Below, one piece after another: positions 26,298 to 35,071 of a stretch of DNA of 64,000 bases. Below the pieces are notes generated by a model, which worked only from the letters and a program-made list of their open reading frames with translations, searched no databases and had not been told where the DNA came from. The stretch is from Pseudomonadota bacterium (GTDB taxonomy: Bacteria > Pseudomonadota > Gammaproteobacteria > Burkholderiales > Burkholderiaceae_C). The translations under genes were made by a program, and so were the position numbers. The DNA is taken from contig JAJZUV010000003.1 in the NCBI GenBank assembly GCA_021848345.1, positions 124,001-188,000 of the forward strand, written 5' to 3'. How positions within the stretch are numbered: position 1 is the first letter of the stretch; each line of letters opens with the position of its first letter.

Positions 26298-28070
26298 TCA
26301 GGCCCGCACCCGAACATAACGCCCCGGCGCGTCCTCGATCTTGACGTACCCCCCGCCTCCGTACGCGCGCGGCGCATCGCGCAACGGACCGGCCTGCTCG
26401 GCCAGCCAGGCGGCCCAGTCGGGCCACCAGCTGCCTCCGCGCTCCCCGGCGCGCTGCAGCCATGCCTGCGGGTCGGCCGGCAGCGCCTGCGCCTTGCGCG
26501 CTCCCCGGGCCGCCGGCGGCAGCCAGTGGCTGCGCTTGCCGCCCGCGGGCGGGTTGATGACCCCGGCGATATGCCCCGAGGCGCCCAGCACGAAGCGCGT
26601 GGGTCCGCCCAGGCGCCGCGCCGAGGCGTAGGCCGTGGTCCACGGCACGATGTGATCCTCGCGCGAGGCGTAGACGTAGGCGGGCAGGTCGATGCGCCCC
26701 AGGTCCACCGGGGTTGCGCACACGCGCAGCGCATCGGCCACCGGCAGCTTGTTCTCGAGGTAGGTGTTGCGCAGGTACCAGGCGAGGAACGGCCCGGGAA
26801 GGTTGGTGCTGTCGGCGTTCCAGTACAACAGATCGAAGGGCGGAGGAGTTTCCCCCTTCAGATAGTTGCCGACCACGTAGTTCCAGGTCAGGTCGTTGGG
26901 ACGCAGGCTGGAAAAGGCCGCCGCCAGCTCGGAGCCCGCGAGCAGGCCGCCGCGGCCGATGGTGGCCTCGCGCATGGCCACCTGGGCCTCGTCGACGAAC
27001 ACGTCGAGCACCCCGGTGTCCGAGAAGTCCAGCAGCGTGGTCAGGAAGGTCGCGCTGTGCACCGGACGCTGGCCGCGCCGCGCCAGCACCGCCAGCGCGG
27101 TGCCCAGCAGCGTGCCGCCGATGCAAAAGCCCAGCGCGTTGATGCCGCCCTCGGTCGGCCGCGGCGGCGTGGCGCCGCGCTTGCGCGTACCGGCCACCGG
27201 CGCCTGGCCCGCGGCCGCGGCGATTTCGCCGGTCACGCGCACGGCCTCCAGCACGCCGTGTTCGATGTAGTCGTCCCAGGTCCATTCGCCGCAACTCGCG
27301 TCGGGGTTGCGCCAGGACATCAGCAACACCCGGTGGCCCTGCTGCAGCGCGAAGCGCACCAGGGAATTGCTCGGCTGCAGATCCAGGATGTAGTACTTGT
27401 TGATGCAGGGCGGAACGATGAGCAGGGGGCGCTCGTGCACGTGGTTCTTCAGCGGCCGGTAGTCGATGAGCTGGAACCACGGGTTCTCGAACACCACCGC
27501 GCCCTCGGTGGTGGCCACGTTGCGCCCGATCTCGAACTGGCTTTCGTCGGTCTGGGTCAGCTTGCCGCGCAACAGGTCGCCCAGCAGGTTGTCCATGCCC
27601 CGGCGCAGGCTGTCGCCGCCGCTTTGCATCGCCGCCGCCATCGCGTCGGGGTTCAGCGCCCAGACATTGCTCGGCGCCGCGGCGTCCACCCATTGCTGGA
27701 CCGCGAAACGGATGCGCTGCTGGATCTTGGGATCCGCCTGCACCGCATCGGCCAGTTCCAGCAGCGCGCGCGCGTTGAGCAGGTACAGGGCCGCCGTGTA
27801 GGCGGAAAAACGATTGCTGCGCCAGCCCTCGCCGGCGAAGCGCCGGTCGCGCACCTCGGCAGGCCGCGCGCTGCTGTCGAGCAGCCCTACCCAAAGCTCG
27901 GCATATTCCTTGCCGAAACGCGCCTGGATGTCGGCCACCCGCGCGGGGTCGAGACGGAACAATGGAGCCCCGGCGGCTCGCAGACTGGTGGCGAAGGCTT
28001 GATGCAGGCCCTCGGCGAAGGCCTCGGTGGCCTGCGGCTGATCGACGAAGGGATGGTTTGCAGGGGCCAT
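26298..28070 (-). CDS. phaC: Class I poly(3-hydroxyalkanoate) synthase
   Basis: A 590-residue synthase that polymerises hydroxyacyl-CoA into storage polyester at the granule surface. The lipase-like box GFCIGG places the catalytic Cys316 where class I enzymes have it. SREDHIVPW carries the catalytic His, and SDTGVLDVFVD the region of the catalytic Asp. The N-terminal domain has EGWRSNRFSAYTAALYLL, typical of class I. An insert of about 30 residues between about 284 and 308 (Ala/Pro/Arg-rich, AAAAGQAPVAGTRKRG) before the lipase box is longer than I would expect. Class I members normally prefer short-chain monomers, consistent with phaA and phaB downstream. Confidence 0.96.
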   Translation of the reverse strand: MAPANHPFVDQPQATEAFAEGLHQAFATSLRAAGAPLFRLDPARVADIQARFGKEYAELWVGLLDSSARPAEVRDRRFAGEGWRSNRFSAYTAALYLLNARALLELADAVQADPKIQQRIRFAVQQWVDAAAPSNVWALNPDAMAAAMQSGGDSLRRGMDNLLGDLLRGKLTQTDESQFEIGRNVATTEGAVVFENPWFQLIDYRPLKNHVHERPLLIVPPCINKYYILDLQPSNSLVRFALQQGHRVLLMSWRNPDASCGEWTWDDYIEHGVLEAVRVTGEIAAAAGQAPVAGTRKRGATPPRPTEGGINALGFCIGGTLLGTALAVLARRGQRPVHSATFLTTLLDFSDTGVLDVFVDEAQVAMREATIGRGGLLAGSELAAAFSSLRPNDLTWNYVVGNYLKGETPPPFDLLYWNADSTNLPGPFLAWYLRNTYLENKLPVADALRVCATPVDLGRIDLPAYVYASREDHIVPWTTAYASARRLGGPTRFVLGASGHIAGVINPPAGGKRSHWLPPAARGARKAQALPADPQAWLQRAGERGGSWWPDWAAWLAEQAGPLRDAPRAYGGGGYVKIEDAPGRYVRVRA

Positions 28071-28186
28071 GGGAAGGTTCGCCGAAGACCGACTCCGGCG
28101 CTTGCAGGTCCTGGGACCCTCGGCCCGTGCGCCGGCAAGCCGATCGGAGCGCTGGATGGGAAGGATAGGTCCGAGAACTGTCGATT

Positions 28187-28235
28187 CTTATGGGCTCGCG
28201 ACCCGCCTGTGTCGAATGTCACCTGAGCATTCGAC
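28187..28235 (-). promoter_or_regulatory. phaC promoter with overlapping inverted repeat
   Basis: On the minus strand TCGACA (28215-28210) and CATAAG (28192-28187) are spaced by 17 bp and resemble a sigma-70 promoter, giving a leader of about 110 nt to phaC. A perfect 8-bp inverted repeat, GTCGAATG (28211-28218) and CATTCGAC (28228-28235) with a 9-bp spacer, covers the -35 element. A protein bound there could control pha expression. Confidence 0.45.
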
Positions 28236-28272
28236 CCCTGCGACGGGCAGTTCGCTTGAATGAGCCGGGGTT

Positions 28273-28289
28273 TTGACCATTCTTGACCA
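28273..28289. repeat. Direct repeats of TTGACCA one helical turn apart
   Basis: TTGACCA occurs at 28273-28279 and again at 28283-28289, so the start-to-start distance is 10 bp. The pair lies between pgeF and phaC and could be a direct-repeat binding site on one face of the helix. Confidence 0.3.
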
Positions 28290-28363
28290 AAGGCCCAGTG
28301 GTGTCAACGCGGCGGGAATTCGCGCGGGCCCTGCCCGCGCATGGACTCTGTCGTGCGCGGCGC

Positions 28364-29155
28364 TCATGTCAGCCAAACCAGGCCGGCCTGTCTGCCGGTG
28401 ACCCGGTCGCGACGAAAGCTGTAGTACAGGGCGGGATGCGACACGGTACAGACTCCGCCGCCGAGAATGGAGCCGGACGCCAGGCCCACCTGTCGCAGAC
28501 GCATGCGCGCGAGCGCGAACAGGTCGGCCATCCACTTGCCCGGACGTTCGCCACGCACGAAAGCCCGCGCGGCCGCGAGGTCATGCGCGGTGAAGGCCTC
28601 GCGCACTTCGTCGCCGACCTCGAAGCGCGCCGGCCCGATGGCCGGCCCCAACCAGGCCTGCAGTTCCCCCGTGTCGCAGGCGCAGCGCGCGGCCAGCGCG
28701 GTCGCGCTGCGCTCGAGCACGCCGGCGCACAGCCCGCGCCAGCCGGCATGGGCCGCCGCCACGCCCCGGCCGTCCGGGGCGGCCAGCAGCACCGGCAGGC
28801 AGTCGGCCACCAGCACGCTGGCGGCCACCCCGGCGCGCGTGCTCAGCGCCGCGTCCGCGCGCGGCGCGCCTTCGACCCCGCCGGGCGCGGCGTCGAGGTC
28901 GACCACATCGCAACCGTGCACCTGCTCCAGCCAGACCGGTCGCGCGCCGTCGAGCCCGCGCGCGAGAAGCTCGCGGTTCGCCGCCACGGCCCGCGGGTCG
29001 TCGCCGACATGGGTACCCAGGTTCATGCCGCCGCCTTCTCCCCCGCCATAGGGGCCCACGCTGCAGCCGCCGGCGCGCCCCGTGAACAGGCCGCGCACCC
29101 TCGGATTGCCGGGCCACGTCGCGACCATCCAGCCGGGCGGCCAGGCCGTGCTCAC
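28364..29155 (-). CDS. pgeF: Purine nucleoside/laccase-domain protein (YfiH family)
   Basis: A 263-residue protein of the multicopper-oxidase-like YfiH/PgeF family. Motifs are NLGTHVGDDP, LEQVHGCDVV, VADCLPVLL, AAAHAGWRGL and the cysteine/histidine-rich ILGGGVCTVSH. Members are described as peptidoglycan editing factors and purine nucleoside phosphorylase/oxidoreductases; which applies here cannot be told. The start is GTG 29155, overlapping the rluD stop (GTGA), so translation is coupled to rluD. The order bamD, rluD, pgeF is common in beta-proteobacteria. Confidence 0.9.
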   Translation of the reverse strand: MSTAWPPGWMVATWPGNPRVRGLFTGRAGGCSVGPYGGGEGGGMNLGTHVGDDPRAVAANRELLARGLDGARPVWLEQVHGCDVVDLDAAPGGVEGAPRADAALSTRAGVAASVLVADCLPVLLAAPDGRGVAAAHAGWRGLCAGVLERSATALAARCACDTGELQAWLGPAIGPARFEVGDEVREAFTAHDLAAARAFVRGERPGKWMADLFALARMRLRQVGLASGSILGGGVCTVSHPALYYSFRRDRVTGRQAGLVWLT

Positions 29156-30246
29156 GAGGCCTCCTTCCCGGACGGCGCGTCCCAGTCGCGGCTGTCCAGC
29201 GACGCGGCGTCGCCGCCCAGTTCGCCCCACTGCGCGGCGATGTCGGCGGCGACCGGCGAGCGCCATTGCATCCATTCGCCGCTGCGCGGGTGCCGCAGGC
29301 GCAGCAGCGCCGCGTGCAGCGCCTGGCGCCGCAGCGCGCAGGCGGCGCCGCGCCGGCCGTACAACGGATCGCCGAGCAGGGGCAGTCCGATGTGTTGCGC
29401 ATGCACCCGGATCTGGTGGGTACGCCCGCTTTCCAGTACGCAACGCAGCGCGGTGACGGCCCCGGCGGGACCGCGACAGCAACCCAGGGCGCGAAACTGG
29501 GTGCGCGCCGGCTTGCCGCCGGCCACCACCGCCATGCGCAGGCGGTCGCGCGGATGGCGCCCGATGGGCGCGTCCACCCAGACCGGCGCGGGCAGCTCGC
29601 CCCAGGCCAGCGCGAGGTACTGGCGGCTGATGCTGCGTGCCTGCAACTGACGCACCAGGTCGGTCTGCGCGGCCAGGCTGCGCGCCACGACCATGAGTCC
29701 GCTGGTGTCCTTGTCCAGGCGATGCACGATGCCCGCGCGGGGCAGCGCGGCCGATTCGGGAAAGCGCGCCAGCAGTCCGTTGAGCAGCGTGCCGCTCCAG
29801 TGCCCCGCCGCGGGGTGCACGACCAGCCCGGCCGGCTTGTCGATCACGGCGAGGTCGGCGTCGCTCCACAGGACGTTCAGCTCGATGGGCTCGGGCGCGA
29901 AGGCAGCGGCTTCGGGCTCCTCCGGCAGTTGCAGCAGCAGCCGAGCGCCGGCGCGCGCCTTGCTGCGCGGTTGCCCCTCGGCGTCGCCCATGCGCACCCG
30001 TCCGGCCTCGCACCAGGCGCGCAGCCGGCTGCGCGAGAATTCGCCGAACACCTGGGCCAGCACCTTGTCCAGACGCTCTCCGGCGAACTCGGGCGGCACC
30101 ACCGCCTGCAGGGTCTGAGGCCCGGCGAGCGCCGGATCGGCGGCGTCGTCGGCGTCACCGGATTCCCATTCGGGCGAGGCCGGCGGGGCGACGCTCGCGC
30201 CTTCGGACGGGTCGCTCGGATCGCGGGGGGACGGGGACGCGCGCAT
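29152..30246 (-). CDS. rluD: 23S rRNA pseudouridine synthase (RluD type)
   Basis: A 364-residue RluA-family enzyme. The first 50 residues are a low-complexity acidic/proline stretch, then an S4 RNA-binding domain (ERLDKVLAQVFGEFSRSRLRAW) and the catalytic domain with GIVHRLDKDTSGLMVVARS carrying the catalytic Asp. ESGRTHQIRVHAQHIG and PLLGDPLYG are also present. RluD modifies uridines 1911, 1915 and 1917 of 23S rRNA in helix 69. It is divergent from bamD and overlaps pgeF by 4 bp. Confidence 0.93.
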   Translation of the reverse strand: MRASPSPRDPSDPSEGASVAPPASPEWESGDADDAADPALAGPQTLQAVVPPEFAGERLDKVLAQVFGEFSRSRLRAWCEAGRVRMGDAEGQPRSKARAGARLLLQLPEEPEAAAFAPEPIELNVLWSDADLAVIDKPAGLVVHPAAGHWSGTLLNGLLARFPESAALPRAGIVHRLDKDTSGLMVVARSLAAQTDLVRQLQARSISRQYLALAWGELPAPVWVDAPIGRHPRDRLRMAVVAGGKPARTQFRALGCCRGPAGAVTALRCVLESGRTHQIRVHAQHIGLPLLGDPLYGRRGAACALRRQALHAALLRLRHPRSGEWMQWRSPVAADIAAQWGELGGDAASLDSRDWDAPSGKEAS

Positions 30247-30320
30247 CGCATCAGCATAGTGCAGCCCCGCGCCGCGCCGACATCCCGAAGGGCAGGCCCC
30301 GGCCCGGCCGGGGGGCTTCC

Positions 30321-30326
30321 TATAAT
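30321..30326 (+). promoter_or_regulatory. Candidate -10 element of bamD
   Basis: A perfect TATAAT lies 35 bp before the GTG start of bamD in an otherwise GC-rich region. No good -35 lies at the usual distance, so this is a partial promoter call. Confidence 0.5.
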
Positions 30327-30360
30327 GCCGAGCTTGGCGCCACTTCCTCCCAACCCCGCC

Positions 30361-31191
30361 GTGAACCGTATCTCCTTCTCGACCGGCGCGATCTGCTCGC
30401 GCTGGCTGCTGCGCCTGCTGCTCGCCTCCAGCGTGCTGGCACTGGGCGCCTGCGCGTCCACCGGCGATACCGACATCACCGCGACCTGGTCCGCGGCCAA
30501 GCTGTACCGCGAAGCCAGCGATGAAATGGCCAACGGCGCCTACGACACCGCGACCAAGTACTTCGAGAAACTCGAGTCGCGCTATCCCTACGGCATCCTG
30601 GCGCAACAGGCGCTGATGGAAGTGGCCTACGGCTACTACAAGCAAGGCGAGCGCGCGCAGGCGGTGGCGGCCTGCGACCGCTTCCTGAAGATCTACCCCA
30701 ACAATCCCTACGTGGACTACGTGCTCTATCTGAAGGGATTGAGCAATTTCTACGCGAACCAGACGGTGTTCACGAAACTGGCCGACCAGGCCGCCTACGA
30801 GCGCGATCAGCGCGGCGCGAAGGCGTCCTACGAGGCCTTCCGCGAGCTGGTCACCCGCTTCCCCGACAGCAAGTACAGCAACGATGCGCGCGAGCGCATG
30901 CGCTACATCGTCAATTCGCTGGGCCAGTACGACGCGCACGTGGCGCTGTTCTACTTCAACCGCGGCGCCTACGTGGCCGCGGCCGACCGTGCCCAGGAAA
31001 CCCTGCGCGAATACCCCGACACGCCGTCCACGCAACTGGCGCTGGGCGTGCTGATGAACAGCTACGATCGCCTCGGCCTGACCCAGTTGCGCGACGACAC
31101 GCAGCGCGTGCTGCGCCTGAACTATCCCCAGAGCCCGTATCTGAGCGGGCCGCTGCCGACCACCCACCCGTCGTGGTGGCGTCTGTGGTGA
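30361..31191 (+). CDS. bamD: Outer-membrane assembly lipoprotein BamD
   Basis: A 276-residue lipoprotein of the BAM complex that inserts beta-barrel proteins into the outer membrane. The signal ends in the lipobox LGAC (cysteine at about residue 31). TPR repeats follow: WSAAKLYREASDEMANGAY, ALMEVAYGYYKQGERAQA and further helices with YVDYVLYLKGLSNF. The start is taken as GTG 30361, because the ATG at 30325 overlaps the TATAAT box and would lie upstream of transcription initiation. The gene is divergent from rluD. Confidence 0.95.
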   Translation: MNRISFSTGAICSRWLLRLLLASSVLALGACASTGDTDITATWSAAKLYREASDEMANGAYDTATKYFEKLESRYPYGILAQQALMEVAYGYYKQGERAQAVAACDRFLKIYPNNPYVDYVLYLKGLSNFYANQTVFTKLADQAAYERDQRGAKASYEAFRELVTRFPDSKYSNDARERMRYIVNSLGQYDAHVALFYFNRGAYVAAADRAQETLREYPDTPSTQLALGVLMNSYDRLGLTQLRDDTQRVLRLNYPQSPYLSGPLPTTHPSWWRLW

Positions 31192-31218
31192 CGGGAGCCG
31201 CCCGGGTCTGAGCGGCGG

Positions 31219-33381
31219 CTAATCCTGCGCCGCGGGCCCGCGCTGCGACGGCGCGCGCCCGCGCAGGAAGTCCTCGGCCTGCTCCACGGTCTCGACCCGG
31301 CCGAACGGCGGCAGGGACCCGAGCAGCCTGCGGCCCCAGCCGGTCGCGGCCAGTCGCTGGTCGCACACCGCCAGCACCCCCCAGTCGTCCTCGCCGCGCA
31401 CCAGGCGCCCGGCGCCCTGCTGCAGGGCCAGCGCGGCCTGCGGCAGCGAATAGTCCATGAAGCCGCTGCGCCCGGCCGCCTCCAGCCGGGCCAGGCGGGC
31501 GGCGACCAGCGGATCGTCCGGCGGCGCGAAGGGCAGCTTGTCGATCACCACCAGGGTGAGCTGCTCGCCGGGAAAGTCCACCCCCTCCCAGAAGCTGTGG
31601 CTACCCACGAGGACCGCGCGGGCATCGGCCGCGAAACGTTGCAGCAGCACGGCCTTGGGTTCGCTTCCCTGTTCCAGCACCGTGCGCCCGGGCGGCAGCA
31701 GCTCGCGCAGCCGGGCGGCGATGCGCCCCATCGCGCGCAGGGTCGTGGTGAGCACGAAACTGCCGCCAGGATTGGCCGCGACCAGACGCGCGGCGAGTTC
31801 GGCCACCCGCGTGGAATGCTCGGGGTCGGCGGGCCGGAAACCGCGCCCGGGCACCAGCAGCCGGGTCTGCGCCGCGTAATCGAAGGGACTGGGCACGCGC
31901 AGCTCGCGCAGACGCGGCGCCTGGGCGTCGTCCAGCGGCTGCACGGCCACGCTGCTGTCGCCCAGGCCCAGGCGCGCGCGGGCATAGCGGAAACTGCCGT
32001 CCAGGGTCAGCGTGGCCGAGACCAGCACCCAGGCCTGCGCGCGCTCGGCCAGCAGCGCGGAGAACGCCGGCCCGATGCCCAGCGGCGTGGACAGCAGGCG
32101 CAGGTGGTGCGTGCCCACGTCCAGCCAGCGCACGCTGTCGGCGGCGCCGGATGCCGCCGGCTCGCCCGCGGACGCCTGTTCTGCGGCGGCATCGTGCGGC
32201 CCCAGTTGCCAGGTCGCCAGCAGGCGCTGCTGCTCGCGGCAGCGCTCGGCCAGGCGGGTGAACTCCGGCGCGGCCTCCTCCACGTGCAGCAGCGCGCCCA
32301 GCAGCGCCTCCAGTTGCCCCTGCCAGGTCCGCAGCGCCTCCCCCCAGCCCGGCAGGGCCTGCGCCTGCACCCAGTCCAGGCGTGCCGGCCCCGGCCGCGG
32401 GGAGACACCTCCCCGGGCCCGGGCCTCGCCCGGCGCGGCCGCCTCGCCCGCCGCGCACAGTCGCAGGTCGCGCGCCGCCTTGGTCAGCCCGGCGGCCAGC
32501 ATCGGCCAGTCGGCCAGTCCGCGCGCATGCTGCAAGCCGCAGGCCTGGGCATCGCGCGCCAGTTCCTGGGCCTGCGCGGTGCCGACGGCGCTGCCCAGGA
32601 ATTGCGCGCCGATATCGGCGAGTTGGTGCGCTTCGTCGAGCACCACCGTGGTGGCCGCCGGCAGCAGCTCGGCCACGCCGTCGCCGCGCAGCGCCAGGTC
32701 GGCGAAGAACAGGTGATGGTTGACCACCACGACGTCCGAGGCCAGGGCCTCGCGGCGCGCCTTCATCACGAAACAGGCCCGGAAATCGGGGCATTCCGAG
32801 CCCAGGCAGTTGTCGCGCGTGGACGTCACCAGCGGCAGCACCGGCGAGTTCTCGTCCAGGCCGGCCAGTCCCGAGAGGTCGCCGTCGGGCGAGGCGGCGG
32901 CGAAACGCGCCACCTGCCGCAGTTCCTGCACCGCGCGCCGGCTGTCCAGCAGCCCGTCCTGCTGCGCACGCTTGAGCCGGTAATGGCATACGTAGTTGGC
33001 GCGCCCCTTGAGCACCGTGCTGCGCACTTGCAGACCCAGCGCCTGGCAGGCCAGCGGCAGATCCTTGCGATACAGCTGGTCCTGCAGCGCGCGGGTTGCG
33101 GTGGACACGATCACGCGCTCGCCGTGCAGCAACGCGGGCACCAGATAGGCCAGGGTCTTGCCGGTTCCGGTTCCGGCCTCGGCCAGCAGGATGCCGCGAT
33201 GTTCGATGGCCTCGCGCACCGCATCGGCCAGCGCCTGCTGGCCGGGGCGGGCACGCCAGCCCGGCAGCGCGCCGGCCAGCAGCCCGTGCGCCCCCCACAA
33301 GGGGTCGTCCTGGGAGCGGACATCGTCGGCAGCCGCGTCGGCATGCCTACAATGTCCTGGAACATGCTCGGGCGGTTTCAA
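31219..33381 (-). CDS. DinG/YoaA-type ATP-dependent DNA helicase
   Basis: A superfamily 2 helicase of the XPD/DinG group. Walker A is in LLAEAGTGTGKTLAYLVPAL and the DEAH box in VVLDEAHQLADIG. Four cysteines of the iron-sulfur domain are visible around NYVCHYR and DNCLGSECPDFRACF. C-terminal motifs include GSHSFWEGVDFPGEQL and QGAGRLVRGEDDWG. The protein unwinds forked DNA and R-loop-type substrates in repair. The start is uncertain: no ATG or GTG lies in frame near the conserved N-terminus. TTG 33381 gives 720 residues; TTG 33300 is an alternative. The convergent end is close to bamD. Confidence 0.88.
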   Translation of the reverse strand: MKPPEHVPGHCRHADAAADDVRSQDDPLWGAHGLLAGALPGWRARPGQQALADAVREAIEHRGILLAEAGTGTGKTLAYLVPALLHGERVIVSTATRALQDQLYRKDLPLACQALGLQVRSTVLKGRANYVCHYRLKRAQQDGLLDSRRAVQELRQVARFAAASPDGDLSGLAGLDENSPVLPLVTSTRDNCLGSECPDFRACFVMKARREALASDVVVVNHHLFFADLALRGDGVAELLPAATTVVLDEAHQLADIGAQFLGSAVGTAQAQELARDAQACGLQHARGLADWPMLAAGLTKAARDLRLCAAGEAAAPGEARARGGVSPRPGPARLDWVQAQALPGWGEALRTWQGQLEALLGALLHVEEAAPEFTRLAERCREQQRLLATWQLGPHDAAAEQASAGEPAASGAADSVRWLDVGTHHLRLLSTPLGIGPAFSALLAERAQAWVLVSATLTLDGSFRYARARLGLGDSSVAVQPLDDAQAPRLRELRVPSPFDYAAQTRLLVPGRGFRPADPEHSTRVAELAARLVAANPGGSFVLTTTLRAMGRIAARLRELLPPGRTVLEQGSEPKAVLLQRFAADARAVLVGSHSFWEGVDFPGEQLTLVVIDKLPFAPPDDPLVAARLARLEAAGRSGFMDYSLPQAALALQQGAGRLVRGEDDWGVLAVCDQRLAATGWGRRLLGSLPPFGRVETVEQAEDFLRGRAPSQRGPAAQD

Positions 33382-33528
33382 ACGGGCGGGTACGGCGCGC
33401 GGGCCGGGCTCGGGATGGTTCCCCGGCGGTCGCCGCGCATCGCGAGTGCAACGACGGCCGGGAGCGTGCGTGGGTAAGGTAGTCGACCCAGGGTGTGCCC
33501 GGGATTGTAGGGATCGGCGATCCGCCCC

Positions 33529-34374
33529 ATGAAACCAGCGCCTACGCGCCTGCAACTTCAGGCCTCCATCGGAACCCATCGCGGCGACCGCGAATACCAG
33601 CAGGACCGCGTGGAGGTGCTGGCGCACCCGCGGCTGCGCGGCGCGCTGCTGGCGGTGGTCGCCGACGGCATGGGCGGGCGCAGCGGCGGGCGCATGGCCG
33701 CCGACCAGGTGATCATCACCGCCTCGCAGCTGTTCGAGCGCTACATCCCCGGCGCCGACGATCCGCTGGAACTGCTCAGGACCATCCTGCAGGAAGCCCA
33801 CACGATGATCCGCCTGACGGCGATCTCGGCCGAGCAGGAGCCGCATTCGACCGTGGCCTGCGTGCTGCTGCATCCCGACGGCGCCTGCTGGTGGGCCCAT
33901 GTCGGCGATTCGCGCATCCATCTGTTTCGCGGCGGCCACCTGCAACGCCGCACCCGCGACCATTCCTACGTGCAGGACCTGGTCGACGCGGGGGAACTGA
34001 CCGAAGCCGCGGCGCGCAATCATCCGATGAGCAACGTGCTCACCGCCAGCCTGGGAACCGCCGAGGACCCGCCGCTTTGCTTCGATTCGCTGCATCTGCA
34101 GGGTGGCGACGCCCTGCTGCTGTGCACCGACGGCGTCTGGCACTACTTCGGCGACCACGAACTGGGCGCCACGGTGGACACCCTGGAGCCGCGCGAGGCC
34201 TGCGAGAACCTGATCGGCAAGGCACGTCTGCGCGCGTCCGGGCGGGGCGACAACCTGTCGCTCGCCGTCATCCGCCTGCTGTCCCGGCAAGCGGCCGCGC
34301 CGCCGCCACCGCATCCCCGCATCGAATTCCCGCCGCTGGACGAGGCGCCCGCGCGCAAGCCCGGCAAGCGCTGA
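33529..34374 (+). CDS. PP2C-type protein serine/threonine phosphatase
   Basis: A 281-residue soluble phosphatase. The metal-binding motifs are in order: HRGDREYQQDRVEV, VVADGMGGRSGGRMAADQ, WAHVGDSRIHLFR, LLLCTDGVWHYFGDHEL and GRGDNLSLAVIRLL. The C-terminal 25 residues are Pro/Ala/Arg-rich and likely flexible. Such enzymes reverse Ser/Thr phosphorylation, often opposite a Hanks-type kinase, but no kinase gene is in the window. It is divergent from the helicase gene and ends 22 bp from the convergent secreted-protein gene. Confidence 0.93.
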   Translation: MKPAPTRLQLQASIGTHRGDREYQQDRVEVLAHPRLRGALLAVVADGMGGRSGGRMAADQVIITASQLFERYIPGADDPLELLRTILQEAHTMIRLTAISAEQEPHSTVACVLLHPDGACWWAHVGDSRIHLFRGGHLQRRTRDHSYVQDLVDAGELTEAAARNHPMSNVLTASLGTAEDPPLCFDSLHLQGGDALLLCTDGVWHYFGDHELGATVDTLEPREACENLIGKARLRASGRGDNLSLAVIRLLSRQAAAPPPPHPRIEFPPLDEAPARKPGKR

Positions 34375-34396
34375 ACGACTCGACCGCCGCGGGTGC

Positions 34397-35071
34397 TCAG
34401 CGCGGCGCCCGCAGCGGCCCCGAGGCCGGCGGAACCGGCAGCGCCGGCGCCTCGCTACCCTGCTGGGCCCGGGCGCGTTCGCGCAATCGTTGGTAGGACT
34501 GCTCGCGTTGCAGGCTCTCGTTGCGCGCGGCGCGCGCCTCCGAGGCGCTCTGCAGGGGCTGGCGGGCCGCGCGCGGCGCGGGAGCCACCGGCCGGGCCGG
34601 CATGCGCGCCGGCGCCGACGGTGCCGGCGGGCGCGGCTGGGCCGCGCGCAGGGCTTCGTCCCGTGCACGCGCGGCGAGATTGGCGCGCACGCGCTCGCGC
34701 TCCTGCTCGGCCCGTTGCTCGCGATCCAGCAAGTCCAGCTTGCGCTGGCGCTCGGCCAGTGCGCGATCCAGCCGGCGATGGCGCGTGGCCGCCTGGTCCA
34801 GACAGGCGAAGACCTGGAAGCGGTGCATGCAGGCCGCGCGCTCGGCGGCGTAGTCCCGCGCCAGGCTCTGGCGCTCGGCTTGCAGCCGGCGGCGCTCGAG
34901 CTCGCGTGTCCGGAAGCCGGCCTGCACCTGCGAGGCCGTCGGCGCGGGAGGGCTCACGGGAGCCGACGCGGTCGGCCCCGGCGTCGGTGCATCCCCGGCA
35001 CGCGCCGGCTCCGACGACAGGAACAGGCACGGCAGGCAGGCGAGCACGGCGGCGCGAAACAGGCGATTCAT
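34397..35071 (-). CDS. Secreted Arg/Glu-rich protein of unknown function
   Basis: A 224-residue protein with a signal peptide (1-25, cleavage after ARA), then a Pro/Ala/Ser linker and a long charged helix-forming region (FRTRELERRRLQAERQSL, AERQRKLDLLDREQRAEQER) probably making a coiled coil. It contains two cysteines (CMHRFQVFAC) that could form a disulfide. The C-terminus is Pro/Ala/Arg-rich. I do not recognise the family. Its ATG overlaps the zapE stop by one base (TGATG), so it is translated with zapE at the end of the 2-oxoglutarate dehydrogenase gene run. A periplasmic cell-envelope role is possible. Confidence 0.75.
   Translation of the reverse strand: MNRLFRAAVLACLPCLFLSSEPARAGDAPTPGPTASAPVSPPAPTASQVQAGFRTRELERRRLQAERQSLARDYAAERAACMHRFQVFACLDQAATRHRRLDRALAERQRKLDLLDREQRAEQERERVRANLAARARDEALRAAQPRPPAPSAPARMPARPVAPAPRAARQPLQSASEARAARNESLQREQSYQRLRERARAQQGSEAPALPVPPASGPLRAPR

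Noticed and set aside
30325..30360. ATG at 30325 as the start of bamD
   Set aside because: It overlaps a TATAAT -10 element; the GTG at 30361 gives a normal lipoprotein signal length.
33382..34668. Upstream extension of the helicase frame to 34668
   Set aside because: It would be antisense to the PP2C gene, whose motifs are complete, and the added residues resemble no helicase.
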